A stretch of 64,000 bases of DNA from DATLLN01 sp963720885 (lineage in GTDB: Bacteria > Actinomycetota > Thermoleophilia > Gaiellales > JAICJC01). Location of the stretch: positions 372,001 to 436,000 of the forward strand of contig CAVRGW010000004.1 of assembly GCA_963720885.1 (NCBI GenBank), in the 5' to 3' direction. Below the pieces are notes generated by a model, which had not been told where the DNA came from, ran no database searches, and saw only the letters and a list, made by a program, of their open reading frames with translations. The position numbers and the translations under genes were made by a program. The stretch's first letter is position 1. The number at the start of each line of letters is the position of its first letter. Positions 24,249 through 33,299 of the stretch are shown piece by piece.

Positions 24249-25809
24249 GTGGCGCGTTACTCCGGACCGGCGCTCGATCGACCGGCCGTCCTGTGCGATC
24301 TGCTCGAGGCGGGGCTGTCGGCCGACCCCGACGCCGATGCGCTGATCTGCGCGGAGTTCACGTGGTCGTGGCGAACGCTCGACCGGGTGACCCGGCGGCT
24401 CGCGCAGAGCTATCTCGAGCTCGGCCTGCGTCCCGGCGACCGCTTCGCGTCGCTGATGCCGAACCGGCCGCGGCTGATCGCCCACTACATCGCCTGCTTC
24501 CGAGCCGGGCTGGTGGCAACGCCGCTGCAACTACCGCTACACGATCGCCGAGATCGACCATGCGCTCGAGGTGAGCGGCGCCCGGGCGATGCTCGTGCAC
24601 GCAGAGCGGGAGCCTGATCTGGCCGCGAGCGACGCCGCCGGGCGGCTGCCGATCGGGCTGATCGGATATCCCGGCCCGAGTCGCGACGGGGTCTCGCTCG
24701 ACGAGCTGATGGAGGGCGAGCCGACCGCCGCCGAGCTGCCCCGGCCGGACGCGTCACACCCGGCCGTGATCTTCTTCACCTCCGGTAGCACCGGGCCGCC
24801 CAAGGGCGTGACGCATACCCACCAGACGGTCGGCTGGATGCTGGCGATCGCGGCCGCCGGCCTCGAGCTGGACGCCAGCGACCGGCTGCTTGCCGGCTCC
24901 TCGCTGTCGCACGTCGGCGCGTTCTACGTTTCCTTCGGGGCGCTCAGTGTCGGCGCCTGCACCGTGGTCGCCCGCAGCTTCGACGGCGATGAGCTGCTGC
25001 CGCTGCTGCGCGAGGGCCGGCCGACCGTGTTGTCGATGCTGCCATCAGCACTCTTCGCACTCACGCGGGACCACGGCGCCCGGAGCCAGGACTTCGCCTC
25101 GCTGCGGCTCTGCCGGGCCGCCGGCGACTGCGTGTCGGCCGAGCTGGAGCGCGAGTTCACGGAGCTGACCGGCCTGGTGATCGACGAGGCGTACGGGCTC
25201 ACCGAGGTCGGGCTGGCGTCGGTCAGCCCGCCGTCCGCGGAGATTCGCGCGGGCTCGCTGGGCAAACCGGTGCCCGGGGTGACGGTGGAGATCCGTGGCG
25301 ATCACGGCCACGCGGTCGCCCCGGGCGAGCAGGGCCGGCTCTGGATCCGCACGCCGTCCGCGACTGTTGGCTATTGGGACAACGAACACGCAACCGCGGA
25401 GGTGTTCCGCGATGGCTGGCTCGACTCAGGGGATGTGATGCGCGCCGACGAGGACGAGTACCTGTACTTCTGCGGTCGGTCCAAGCAGATCATCGTCCAC
25501 GACGGCTCCAACATCACGCCGCAGGTGGTCGAGGGCGCGCTGCTCGAGCACCCGTGCATCGGGAGCGCGGGGGTGGTCGGGATCCACGACCTGGTGCACG
25601 GCGAGAACGTGCGCGCGTACGTCACGCTGCGCGAGGGCGCCGCGCGACCGGCGGATCAGGAGCTGATCCAGTTCGCGCGCGAACGAGTCGGGTACAAGGC
25701 GCCGGAGGAGATCGTGGTGCTCGACGAGATGCCGCGCACGGCCAGCGGCAAGGTCGACCGGACGCGGCTCAAGCGGATGGCCGAGCCTCACCGCCGCGTC
25801 GGTTCGTGA
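24249..25809 (+). CDS. Acyl-CoA synthetase / AMP-dependent ligase, frameshifted
   Basis: An ANL-superfamily ligase of about 519 residues once one extra base is removed. GTG 24249 is preceded by GGGAGGTG. The first part (WSWRTLDRVTRRLAQSYLEL, then FRAGLVATPL) is in one frame. At about 24528 an extra C shifts the frame, and the sequence continues as NYRYTIAEIDHALEVSGARA. Diagnostic motifs after that are FFTSGSTGPPKGVTHTH (AMP-binding P-loop), EAYGLTE, DSGDVMRADEDEYLYFCGRS and the C-terminal SGKVDR Lys for adenylation. It should activate a carboxylic or fatty acid as acyl-AMP and then acyl-CoA. Confidence 0.8.
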
Positions 25810-25869
25810 CGCCGGCCCCGGCGCACCCGGAGCCGTCGGCGGCCGGCAACCGCTACCCTCGCTGACCAC

Positions 25870-26319
25870 ATGGAACACATCGAGCTGACCAGCACTGAGA
25901 TGGAACGCCTCCAGGCGGAGCTCGCCGAGCTCGAAGGTCCGAAGCGCCGGGAGATCGTCGAGGCGATCGCGGTCGCGCGCGGCCACGGGGACCTGTCGGA
26001 GAACTTCGAGTACCACGCCGCCAAGAACGAGCAGGGGCTGCTGGAGCGGCAGATCACGATCCTGCGCGACAAGATCGAGAGCGCGACCGTCGTCGACGCG
26101 GCCGAGGGCGGAGACAAGATCGGCATCGGCTCCCGGGTGGTCGTCGAGAGCGACACCGGCGATCGCTCCGAGGTCACCATCTCGAACGCCGGCGGCGAGG
26201 GAGCTGTCTCGCCGGAGTCGCCGCTGGGGCGTGCGCTGTACGGCGCCTCCCGGGGGGATCAGGTGAAGGTCAACGCCCCCGCGGCGACCTGGACGGCCCG
26301 CGTCATCTCCGTGTCCTGA
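25870..26319 (+). CDS. greA: Transcription elongation factor GreA
   Basis: A 149-residue protein with the N-terminal coiled coil (about 8-78) and C-terminal FKBP-like domain (about 82-149) of GreA. RGHGDLSENFEYHAAKNEQ contains the acidic tip residues (Asp and Glu in DLSENFEY) that reach into the RNA polymerase secondary channel and stimulate cleavage of backtracked RNA. SPLGRALYGASRGDQV is the typical C-terminal signature. Length is slightly under the usual 158. It starts 60 bases after the acyl-CoA synthetase. Its 3' end overlaps the convergent acetyltransferase by 17 bases. Confidence 0.95.
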   Translation: MEHIELTSTEMERLQAELAELEGPKRREIVEAIAVARGHGDLSENFEYHAAKNEQGLLERQITILRDKIESATVVDAAEGGDKIGIGSRVVVESDTGDRSEVTISNAGGEGAVSPESPLGRALYGASRGDQVKVNAPAATWTARVISVS

Positions 26320-26764
26320 CCGGCGGCGCCGGCCCGAGCCGCTTCTCCCACGTCAGCAGCGTGTCGTCCACCTCGAGCGGGCCGGTGCGAAGCATGACGG
26401 TGCCCAGCACCCGCCTCGGGGTGACGCCGGCGTCGGCGTAGCCGAGCCCGCGGTACAGCGCCTGAGCGGCCTCGTCCCCGGCGCTGACCTCGAGCCTGAG
26501 CAAGCGGAAGCCGCGCTCGGCGGCGGCCCGCTCGGCCGCGGCCGTGAGCGCCGAGGCGACTCCGCGGCGGCGATGCTCGGGCCGGACCGACACGTCCTGG
26601 AGCTCGGGCGGATCCGTCAGCGCGAGGTGGGCGTGGCCAAGCGGCTCCTCGCTGCGCCATGCCACCAGGTAGAAGCCATCCCCCTGGTGCAGCCGCGACA
26701 AGCCCAGCACGGCGACGACGCGGTCGACCTCATCTGGCTCCAGCACCCGGATCTCGGTGGTCAC
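26303..26764 (-). CDS. GNAT-family N-acetyltransferase
   Basis: A 153-residue single-domain GNAT protein. The acetyl-CoA pyrophosphate-binding motif A is VSVRPEHRRRGVASALTAAA (about residues 55-75), followed by LEVSAGDEAAQALYRGLGY, the usual motif B. Substrate is unknown; RimI-like and small-molecule acetyltransferases share this form. It is transcribed toward greA with a short 3' overlap. Confidence 0.85.
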   Translation of the reverse strand: MTTEIRVLEPDEVDRVVAVLGLSRLHQGDGFYLVAWRSEEPLGHAHLALTDPPELQDVSVRPEHRRRGVASALTAAAERAAAERGFRLLRLEVSAGDEAAQALYRGLGYADAGVTPRRVLGTVMLRTGPLEVDDTLLTWEKRLGPAPPVRTRR

Positions 26765-26910
26765 CGAGCAAGCGTCCTCCAGAACCTTCCGGAGTGCAAA
26801 TCGCCCGGTCGGCCGATCTCCGCTACACTCGACGGGTCATTAGAACGCTCGTTCGGTTGCGCATCACGCACTTCCCTACCCGTTCGTGAAAGTCTGTAAG
26901 GAGGTGCAAC

Positions 26911-27117
26911 ATGGCAACTGGAACCGTTAAGTGGTTCAACGACGCGAAGGGCTACGGCTTCATCGCCCCCGACGACGGATCGAAGGATCTGTTCGTTCAC
27001 CACTCCTCGATCTCCGGCGACGGCTTCAAGTCGCTCGTCGAGGGCTCGAAGGTGGAGTTCGAGTCCCGCGAGGGACAGAAGGGCCCCGAGGCGACCAACG
27101 TCGTCGCCGTCGCGTAG
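26911..27117 (+). CDS. Cold-shock protein, CspA family
   Basis: A 68-residue OB-fold nucleic-acid chaperone with the full set of CspA signatures: GTVKWFNDAKGYGFI containing RNP1, and DLFVHHSSI containing RNP2. A strong AAGGAGGTG ribosome-binding site precedes the ATG by 7 bases. The 145-base interval upstream (26765-26910) is long enough for a regulatory 5' leader, as often found for csp genes, but no element was identified with certainty. A strong hairpin follows. Confidence 0.95.
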   Translation: MATGTVKWFNDAKGYGFIAPDDGSKDLFVHHSSISGDGFKSLVEGSKVEFESREGQKGPEATNVVAVA

Positions 27118-27134
27118 TCGGCTCAACGTCGCCT

Positions 27135-27169
27135 GAGCGGCGCGCGGGATCATCGCCCGCGCGCCGCTC
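27135..27169 (+). terminator. Terminator of cold-shock gene
   Basis: A perfect 14-bp stem (27135-27148 with 27156-27169) and 7-base loop begin 18 bases after the csp stop. It lies between the csp gene and the convergent Rpf-like gene, so it may serve both. Confidence 0.8.
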
Positions 27170-27204
27170 GGCGTCGCTCATTCCCCCCGAGACTGCGTTG
27201 GGGC

Positions 27205-27807
27205 CTAGGCTCCCGCGGTCAGTCCGGCCACGTCGGCGCATCCCCATGCGCCCGGGCCGACGTCAGCCAGTACCCGGCGGCCGACATTGATCTGCTGAAC
27301 CCGGCTGGCCTGGTAGGCGTGCTCGGGGTAGCCGCTGGGCCGGTAGGTCGCCCAGGTGCCGTGGTAGAAGCCGATGCCGCCCTCGAAGGTGGGGTTGCCG
27401 TACTGCGCCCCCCAGCTCCAGTTGCCCTGGGTCTCGCACTGCGCGAGCCGGTCCCACACGCCATAGCCGTAGAGGCGATGGTATGTCCGGTAGGTGACAC
27501 GGAGGCGGTGCTGCCAACCGTGCAGGATGGCGAGCCGGGTCGAGTACTTCGACGCGTGCTCCGCGGCGTAGCCGTAGCGCAGCTTGGGCCGCAGCATCAG
27601 TGCCAGGTAGTTGTTCGTCCGTCGGAACAGGACGTGCACCTTGTCCACGATCGGGCCGTGGTAGGTGGTCGTTGATGGAGTGGTTGTCTGCTGGTCATCG
27701 GCGCTCGCGCTGGCGGTGGTACCGGCCCAGAGCGAGAGCGTCAGGATTGCGGTAATCGCGATGGTGCGTCGAACTGCTATCTCTCCTCGAGGAGCGTCCC
27801 CCCGCAC
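27205..27807 (-). CDS. Secreted Rpf-like transglycosylase-domain protein
   Basis: A 200-residue precursor with a signal peptide (about 13-37), a helical middle and a C-terminal domain (about 117-195) resembling the lysozyme-like fold of resuscitation-promoting factors. VWDRLAQCETQGNWSW has the catalytic-type Glu after Cys, and the matching second Cys is in GAWGCADV. Such proteins cleave peptidoglycan glycan strands and help cells leave dormancy. GTG 27807 is the only ordinary start available; a GAGGAGAG sequence just inside it suggests the true start may be a few codons later at a non-ATG codon. A hairpin-rich leader lies upstream. Confidence 0.75.
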   Translation of the reverse strand: MRGDAPRGEIAVRRTIAITAILTLSLWAGTTASASADDQQTTTPSTTTYHGPIVDKVHVLFRRTNNYLALMLRPKLRYGYAAEHASKYSTRLAILHGWQHRLRVTYRTYHRLYGYGVWDRLAQCETQGNWSWGAQYGNPTFEGGIGFYHGTWATYRPSGYPEHAYQASRVQQINVGRRVLADVGPGAWGCADVAGLTAGA

Positions 27808-27838
27808 GGTGCGAGGGCTGAACGACCGCGCATCGCCG

Positions 27839-27857
27839 CCACGCAGGATCTGCGTGG
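27839..27857 (-). promoter_or_regulatory. Hairpin in the leader of the Rpf-like gene
   Basis: The perfect 8-bp hairpin CCACGCAG-GAT-CTGCGTGG lies 32 bases upstream of the Rpf-like start in a leader of about 150 bases. Leaders of rpf-type genes in other actinobacteria often hold c-di-AMP riboswitches. I could not align this one to that consensus, so only a structured leader is claimed. Confidence 0.35.
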
Positions 27858-28112
27858 GTGGCGACGGCGAGGTCAGGACGGCTGGAGCGGGCCGGGCGGT
27901 ATATGTCAGCTCAGGTGCGCTGCGAAGCCCGGCGCTTTCGTCCTGGTCGGGAACCCTAGGCGAGGTCGCCGCGCAACCTGTCCAGTTCCCCGTGGGTGCT
28001 CCAACGTGCCGCCAAGACGGGCGGCTCGACAGACCATAGCGTATGGGCTATATTCGGATCGTGCAGTGGATGCCCCGAACGACGTGGCGGACGGCTCGGT
28101 TTCCGGTCTCTG

Positions 28113-29132
28113 ATGGCGGTGATCGCAGGGCTTGCCGGATGCGGCGATTCCCCAGTCACCAGTGGTTCAGCGACGCTGCCGGTGCCGGCGGACGAGGCGG
28201 CTCTGGCGGTCATCGCGCAGGTCCCGGGCCGCACCTCCCTGGGCCTGGCCGGGCTGGACGGGCGCCTCTCGCCGGTTGCGCTGCGAGGGCCGTTTCGGCA
28301 GGTTGGCGAGCCGGCGTGGTCTCCGGATGGCCGGCGGCTGGTGTTCACCGGTGTAATCGCACAGCGGCACGGCGACCGCTTCGTGTATTCGGCCACCGAT
28401 CTGTTCGCGGTGTCGACCGACGGCCATGACGTGACGCGCCTGACCAGCGGCGGGAACGCGATGTCCGCGGCCGTGTCGCCGGACGGCCGCTGGATCGCGT
28501 TCGTCCGCCATCCCCACCTGGGCCAACGGCCGTTCACGTCGACGCTCTGGCTGATGCGAGCCGACGGCGGCGACCAGCACCGGATCTTCGCTGACGCCGA
28601 CGGTCGCACCGACGGCCTTCCGGGCTGGTCGCCCGACGGCACACGCATCACGTTCACCCGCTGCAACCTGTCCGACGACCTGCGGCTCCAGCTCGTCCCT
28701 TGCGCGGTGTGGACGGTCGCTCCGAACGGCAGCGGCGCCGCGCGCCGTGCGGATCACGCGTTCGGCTCGGCCTGGTCGCCCGACGGCTCGTGGATCGCCT
28801 ACTCCACGGACATCGACACCAACGGAGAGCTGCGAACCGGCGAGGACGAGAGCGCCTACGCTGCCGAGCTCTACCTGATGCATCCGGACGGATCGGCGAA
28901 GACCCGGCTCACACGTACCGGGACGGTCGGGGAGGCGTCGCCGTCGTGGTCACCCGACGGCGCGTGGATCACCTACGCGCGCACCGGCCCCGAGGATTTC
29001 ACCAACAGCGTCTTCGTGATGCGAAGCGACGGCACCTGCCAGACCGCCGTGCTGCTGACGGCGGGCAGACGGAGCTATTCCGCGCCCGCCTGGCGGCCGC
29101 ACACCGGGAGCTTCAGGCCGCCGACCTGCTGA
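28113..29132 (+). CDS. TolB/WD40-type beta-propeller lipoprotein
   Basis: A 339-residue protein. A very short signal ends in lipobox LAGC (Cys about residue 10), so it should be a lipid-anchored surface protein. It carries repeated PD40 blades marked by AWSPDGRRLVFTG, AAVSPDGRWIAFVR, GWSPDGTRITFTR, AWSPDGSWIAYST and SWSPDGAWITYAR. ATG 28113 follows a TATATT-like sequence near 28050. The signal lacks the usual basic residues, so a start upstream at 27996 remains possible. PD40 propellers bind partners or ligands; none is known here. Confidence 0.75.
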   Translation: MAVIAGLAGCGDSPVTSGSATLPVPADEAALAVIAQVPGRTSLGLAGLDGRLSPVALRGPFRQVGEPAWSPDGRRLVFTGVIAQRHGDRFVYSATDLFAVSTDGHDVTRLTSGGNAMSAAVSPDGRWIAFVRHPHLGQRPFTSTLWLMRADGGDQHRIFADADGRTDGLPGWSPDGTRITFTRCNLSDDLRLQLVPCAVWTVAPNGSGAARRADHAFGSAWSPDGSWIAYSTDIDTNGELRTGEDESAYAAELYLMHPDGSAKTRLTRTGTVGEASPSWSPDGAWITYARTGPEDFTNSVFVMRSDGTCQTAVLLTAGRRSYSAPAWRPHTGSFRPPTC

Positions 29133-29141
29133 CCACCCACG

Positions 29142-29591
29142 TCAATCGGCCTTGTCCCAGCCGTCCTCCCCCTCCAACCACGGCACCGCGGTGCTGCGCT
29201 TGAAGACCAGGCCGTCCGTCTCGTCGACGTACACGCCGATTTTGTCGCTGTCCGGATAGACCGAGACCCCGAGCCCTCGTGCGTTGGAGAACATCAACGT
29301 CCGTGCCGGCGTCTCGCTCCGGTTCATCACCTTGTGCGCCCCGTCCGGCCCGGGCGGGAAGCGGACGAGGGTTCCCCGCTCCAGGGTGTGCTCGCCATCG
29401 GGAGCGCGCACCACGATCGTGCCGTCCAGGACGAGCAGCCATTCCTCGTCGTACTCGTAGTGGTAGGGGCAGGAGCTCTCGCCGGGCGCCAGGTCGTAGA
29501 TGAACATCAGGCTCGCCGTCGATCCGACCGCATGGCCCACGTCGATTCGGCCCTCGAGGTTCTCGGCGCTGAGGAGGTTGAGCGTGTCCAC
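29142..29591 (-). CDS. Cupin-domain protein
   Basis: A 149-residue single-domain cupin. The first metal-binding motif PYHYEYDEEWLLVLDG supplies two His-like positions and a Glu; the second motif PPGPDGAHKVMN supplies the last His. It starts at GTG 29591. The family ranges from sugar epimerases to dioxygenases and storage-type binders, so no reaction is assigned. The C-terminus has a short Trp-rich tail (VPWLEGEDGWDK). It is followed in convergence by the propeller lipoprotein gene. Confidence 0.8.
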   Translation of the reverse strand: MDTLNLLSAENLEGRIDVGHAVGSTASLMFIYDLAPGESSCPYHYEYDEEWLLVLDGTIVVRAPDGEHTLERGTLVRFPPGPDGAHKVMNRSETPARTLMFSNARGLGVSVYPDSDKIGVYVDETDGLVFKRSTAVPWLEGEDGWDKAD

Positions 29592-29622
29592 GAACGCAGT
29601 ATCCCACCGGACGCGCGACGCC

Positions 29623-31020
29623 TCAGTCCGGAGATCCCGGCAGCTCCATGAGCCGGTGCGCCTCGATCGGTCCGGTCTTGCCCTTGAGCGCCTGATCGGG
29701 CAGCCGGTCGAGCACGGTCCCCGACGGCAATCGCCGGGCGGTCTCCTCGCCGATCACCACCTGGCCCGGGCGAGCGACCGACTCGAGACGAGCAGCCAGG
29801 TTGACCGCGTCGCCGATCACGCCGTGCGTCCGGTGGCCACGGTCGGCGCCGAGCAGACCGACGTAGACCTGTCCGCTGTTCACGCCGACCCGCAGCTGTG
29901 GCCAGTCGGGATGCTCGTCCAGCAGCTCCGCCGCGGCGGACTGGAGCCGGAGCCCCGCCCGGGAGGCGAGCGCCGCGTGGTCCGGCTGGTCGCCGTGCAG
30001 GTTGTACACGGACATGATCGCGTCGCCGATCAGCTTGTCGATCTCGCCACCCGATTCGCGGATCAGCGGGATCAGCCGTCCGAAGTAGGTGTTCAGCATC
30101 AGCGCCACATCGGTGGGATCGTGCCGCTCCGAGTAGCTCGTGAAGCCGGCGAGATCACCGAGCAGGACGCTGACGTCCTGCGATCCGCCGACCGTGTCGT
30201 CGAGATACAGCGAGCTGAATCGCTCCTGATGCCATTCGCGCCGCGCGGCGACGGCGATCACCGCGAACGCGAGCCCCATCAGGATGTGCCACTCCCACCA
30301 TGAGACCTTCCAGCTGCGGGCGAACGCGATCACGACCATCGCCTCCGCGAGCAACGCGAAGGCCAGCGCCACGAACAGCGGGAAGGCCACACGGCGACGG
30401 CGGTACAGCCGGGCGTACCCGACCGCGGCGGCCGAGTAGCCGATCACGCCGATCACGGCCAGCGAGACTTGCCAGCCGTCGAGCTGATCCGGTCCCAGGG
30501 GGCCGTCGAGCGGTGGAAGCTCGGCGAGCGAGATCAGTGCCCAGCCCGCCATCGCCGCCAGGACGGCCGTCAGCAGCCACCCGGCGCGGGCGGCGATCCG
30601 GTGAGCGGCCGGTGGCCCGAACTCGACGACTGAGGTCGCGGCGATCAGACCGGCCGACGCGAGGCCGACGGGCGTGGCGAGCTCGAACCCGGCGTTGGGT
30701 CCCAGGAGCACGCCGGGCGTTGCGAGCGCATGGAGTCCCAGGAAGCCTGCGGCGGTGGTGCAGGCGATCGCGACGAGCACGGTGCGCGAGTCGCGACGCC
30801 GCCGGGCGGCGGCGCCGACCATTGCGCCGAGCCCAACACACACCGCCGCGGTCAGCAGGACGAGCCAGAAGTGGGCCGGGTGGTTCTCCCAGCCCGCGTC
30901 CGCGGACGGCGCCAGCAGCAGCAGGGCGAGCAGCACGAGCGGGGCGGCCACCACCACAGCCGCCCTCAGGCGTGGGAGCGACGCCGCGGATCCGATCGGA
31001 TTCTGAGCCGCGCTCATCAC
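29623..31020 (-). CDS. Membrane-bound class III adenylate cyclase
   Basis: A 465-residue protein with an N-terminal sensor region of seven hydrophobic segments (about 20-245) and a C-terminal class III cyclase domain (about 270-455). The metal-binding Asp residues are in LLGDLAGFTSYSERHD and KLIGDAIMSVYN. The Lys in EIDKLIGD is the expected adenine-selecting residue, and GDAVNLAARLE supplies the Asn and Arg of the active site, so the enzyme looks complete and cAMP-forming. The N-terminal region is MASE-like in layout, but its ligand is unknown. This is the second cyclase in the window, unlike the soluble one near the start. Confidence 0.88.
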   Translation of the reverse strand: MMSAAQNPIGSAASLPRLRAAVVVAAPLVLLALLLLAPSADAGWENHPAHFWLVLLTAAVCVGLGAMVGAAARRRRDSRTVLVAIACTTAAGFLGLHALATPGVLLGPNAGFELATPVGLASAGLIAATSVVEFGPPAAHRIAARAGWLLTAVLAAMAGWALISLAELPPLDGPLGPDQLDGWQVSLAVIGVIGYSAAAVGYARLYRRRRVAFPLFVALAFALLAEAMVVIAFARSWKVSWWEWHILMGLAFAVIAVAARREWHQERFSSLYLDDTVGGSQDVSVLLGDLAGFTSYSERHDPTDVALMLNTYFGRLIPLIRESGGEIDKLIGDAIMSVYNLHGDQPDHAALASRAGLRLQSAAAELLDEHPDWPQLRVGVNSGQVYVGLLGADRGHRTHGVIGDAVNLAARLESVARPGQVVIGEETARRLPSGTVLDRLPDQALKGKTGPIEAHRLMELPGSPD

Positions 31021-31160
31021 CCGATCTTAGGACAGTGCGGGTCGACTCCCGGGCTCCCGCGATCAGGGTCGGAGCCCCCCGCCGGGGTATGGCGAACTCG
31101 GCAGGTGTGGCCGATGCTGAGTACCGAGGCTCCTTACGCCTCCAGAGGAGGTGAATCCCC

Positions 31161-31331
31161 TTGATCGAGTCCCCGACCGATACGTTCGCCGAGAGCCACG
31201 ACGAAAGTGGCCAGACGATGGCTGAGTACGCCGTCGTGCTCGGCGTGATCGTCGTCGCCGTCGTCGCCGCTCTGACATTGCTGTCCGGCACGATCTCAGA
31301 CGTCCTTGCGAGCGTCTCCTCGTCGATGTAG
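31161..31331 (+). CDS. Flp/Fap-type pilin subunit (orphan)
   Basis: A 56-residue protein from TTG 31161, with AGAGGAGGTG 9 bases upstream. Hydrophilic leader MIESPTDTFAESHDES is followed by GQTMAEYAVVLGVIVVAVV, the classic type IVb prepilin signature: cleavage after Gly, then Glu at +5 and Tyr next to it, leading into one hydrophobic helix. The family is secreted and assembled by Tad machinery after processing by a TadV-type peptidase. No tad or prepilin peptidase genes are in this window, so the machinery must be elsewhere. A clear terminator follows. Confidence 0.85.
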   Translation: MIESPTDTFAESHDESGQTMAEYAVVLGVIVVAVVAALTLLSGTISDVLASVSSSM

Positions 31332-31347
31332 CTGATAGGCGTTTTCC

Positions 31348-31383
31348 GAGCGATCCTCCGTCCAGCCGGGCGGGGGATCGCTC
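31348..31383 (+). terminator. Terminator of Flp pilin gene
   Basis: A 13-bp stem with one G:T wobble (31348-31360 with 31371-31383) and a 10-base loop, 16 bases after the pilin stop. It shows that the pilin is transcribed alone. Confidence 0.7.
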
Positions 31384-31461
31384 CGCTTGTCCGGAGCGCT
31401 TCGAGGCGGCCGGCTGAGGGACCGGTTGTATCCCGCGCCTCCTCGCTATACCATGGGTGCT

Positions 31462-31947
31462 ATGAGAGGCGCTCGTGGTGGAGTGGTGCTGATGTCGGCC
31501 GTGGCGTCGCTGCTCGTCTGCGCTGCCTGTGGGCCGTTCGGGAGCCAGGAAGGCAGCGATCTCGTCGACGGCGCGGATCGGGTGTACCGGGCGTTGCCGA
31601 CGTATCCGGGTGCCGAGCAGCAGCGGCACGACACCAGCACGGGCACCGAGGATGAGAGCGGTCCGGTGACCAGCGGCACGACGCTCTACGTCTTTCGGCT
31701 GCCGCGCGGCGCGTCGGTCGCCGATGTCGAACGCTTCTACCGCGACCGGCTCGTGGCACGTGGGTGGCGGCTCAGCGACCGCCTTCCTGGTCTGCCCGAC
31801 CATCAGGCGGGGCCGGTGCTCAACTTCGATCGCGGACGCGACCGGGTGTCGATCAACCTCGAAGGCGGGTACGACCGCCAGCTCGAGGTGGCCGTGACCG
31901 AGACGACAACCTCGCCGCATGGCGTTTCGGGCGCGGTCGATAACTGA
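31462..31947 (+). CDS. Small lipoprotein of unknown function
   Basis: About 161 residues. MRGARGGVVLMSAVASLLVCAACG is a lipoprotein signal with lipobox VCAAC, followed by a mature region with GTTLYVFRLPRGASVADVERF and a C-terminal beta-rich part. The mature domain looks like small lipoproteins that pair a helix (ADVERFYRDRLVARGW) with a sheet, but I cannot name the family. ATG 31453 is an alternative start three codons earlier. The last 29 bases overlap the following acetyltransferase gene, suggesting coupling. Confidence 0.7.
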   Translation: MRGARGGVVLMSAVASLLVCAACGPFGSQEGSDLVDGADRVYRALPTYPGAEQQRHDTSTGTEDESGPVTSGTTLYVFRLPRGASVADVERFYRDRLVARGWRLSDRLPGLPDHQAGPVLNFDRGRDRVSINLEGGYDRQLEVAVTETTTSPHGVSGAVDN

Positions 31948-32776
31948 GGCGGACGTGCCCGACATCGTCGCGTTGCAGCAGGCCTGGGACCGGCGCTGGT
32001 TCGGGGCGGTCGAGCACGACGAGGCGGAGGTGCGTGAGTCGCTGGCCGGCGTGCTTCGATCGGCGCGGCGGGGTCACGTGCTGCTGGATGCCGACCGGAT
32101 GGTCGCCGCAGCATGGTGGCGGTCAGATGACACGACCCTGCTCGTTCACCCCGACGCCGACGCGGCGCCGGCGTACGACCAGCTGCTGACCTGGCTCGCC
32201 CGCCGCGGGGCGATGCACCTGGAGGCGCTGGAACGCGATGAACTGCTGCGGGACGCGCTCGGACGCCACGGGTGGGGGTACGTCCGCTCGCAGTTCGAAC
32301 TCATCCGGCGAGCGTCCCCGCTCCCTCCCGCGCGCTGGCCAGACGGCGTCACCACCACGCCGATGGGCGATCACGCGCGCGCCGCGTATCGCGTGATCTA
32401 CGACGAGTCGGGCTGGACCGACGTCCCCGGACAGGGCCGGCGCGAGTTCGATGAGTGGCACCGGCTGTTCGTGGTCGGGACGGAGTCGGAGCAACAGGTG
32501 CTGGCCTGGCGGGCGGAACGGCTCGTGGGCGTGGCGCTCGGGAAGACGTTCTCCGACGGCACGGGATGGGTCTCGCAGGTCGCGGTGGCGCGCGACCAGC
32601 AGGGGCGAGGAATCGGCAGCGCGCTTCTGACGGAGGCGTTCCGACGGCGGCTGGGTGCCGGGGCCACCCAGATCGGGCTCGGCGTCTCCGCCGCGAACCC
32701 GCACGCCCTTCGGCTCTACCAGCGGCTCGGCCTCGAGATCGACCGCGAGTGGATGGCGTATCGGCCGGTCGACTGA
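31919..32776 (+). CDS. Tandem-GNAT acetyltransferase
   Basis: A 285-residue protein with two GNAT folds in tandem. The second (about 150-285) is complete, with motif A VAVARDQQGRGIGSALLTEA and motif B GVSAANPHALRLYQRLGL. The first (about 1-130) has lost motif A. This layout is that of mycothiol synthase-like and related proteins, but overall identity with MshD cannot be judged by eye. It starts inside the upstream lipoprotein gene. Confidence 0.8.
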   Translation: MAFRARSITEADVPDIVALQQAWDRRWFGAVEHDEAEVRESLAGVLRSARRGHVLLDADRMVAAAWWRSDDTTLLVHPDADAAPAYDQLLTWLARRGAMHLEALERDELLRDALGRHGWGYVRSQFELIRRASPLPPARWPDGVTTTPMGDHARAAYRVIYDESGWTDVPGQGRREFDEWHRLFVVGTESEQQVLAWRAERLVGVALGKTFSDGTGWVSQVAVARDQQGRGIGSALLTEAFRRRLGAGATQIGLGVSAANPHALRLYQRLGLEIDREWMAYRPVD

Positions 32777-32819
32777 GCCAGCGCCAGCCGGAGATACGCT
32801 GCATGGATGAGGCGGACCG

Positions 32820-33299
32820 GTGGCTGATGCGGTGCGGATGAACGCGCGGATGGCGGCGCTCGGCCCACCCTCGATCGGCGCACCGGCTGACGGCATCGAG
32901 CTGGATCCCCGACTGGCGGCGATCCTGGCCGACGGCTTCCTCGAGCTCGGCGACTGTGTGGTGCTGGCACACGAGGCCGGGTCGGTGGCGGCCGCGCCCA
33001 TCGACTCCTATCCCGATGCGACCGGGTTCGAGGCGTTCATCAACCACATGCACCTCGAGGACGAGCTCGAGCTGCTCGCCGCCGATCCAACGGTCCTGGC
33101 GCAGGCCGGACGCTACGCGACGGAGCTCGCCGACCGGCTGGAGCGCGCGTTCCCCGGCGAGACGTTCGTGCTCATCATCGGGCTGGGGGACTCGTGCACG
33201 GTGCGGTGCCACAAGCTGCGGTCCGGCGAGAGCTGGATCGCCGACGACCTGGAGGGCTACGAGAACGAGGCCGTGATGGTCGTCCAGATCCCCTCATGA
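32820..33299 (+). CDS. Conserved hypothetical protein
   Basis: A 159-residue soluble protein from GTG 32820. It is acidic, with an alpha/beta pattern; the C-terminal half (ELADRLERAFPGETFVLIIG, then GDSCTVRCHKLR, ESWIADDLEGYENEAVMVVQ) looks like a small sheet-forming domain. No family is recognised. It sits 43 bases after the GNAT gene, and its stop overlaps the ATG of the hydrolase remnant. Confidence 0.6.
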   Translation: MADAVRMNARMAALGPPSIGAPADGIELDPRLAAILADGFLELGDCVVLAHEAGSVAAAPIDSYPDATGFEAFINHMHLEDELELLAADPTVLAQAGRYATELADRLERAFPGETFVLIIGLGDSCTVRCHKLRSGESWIADDLEGYENEAVMVVQIPS

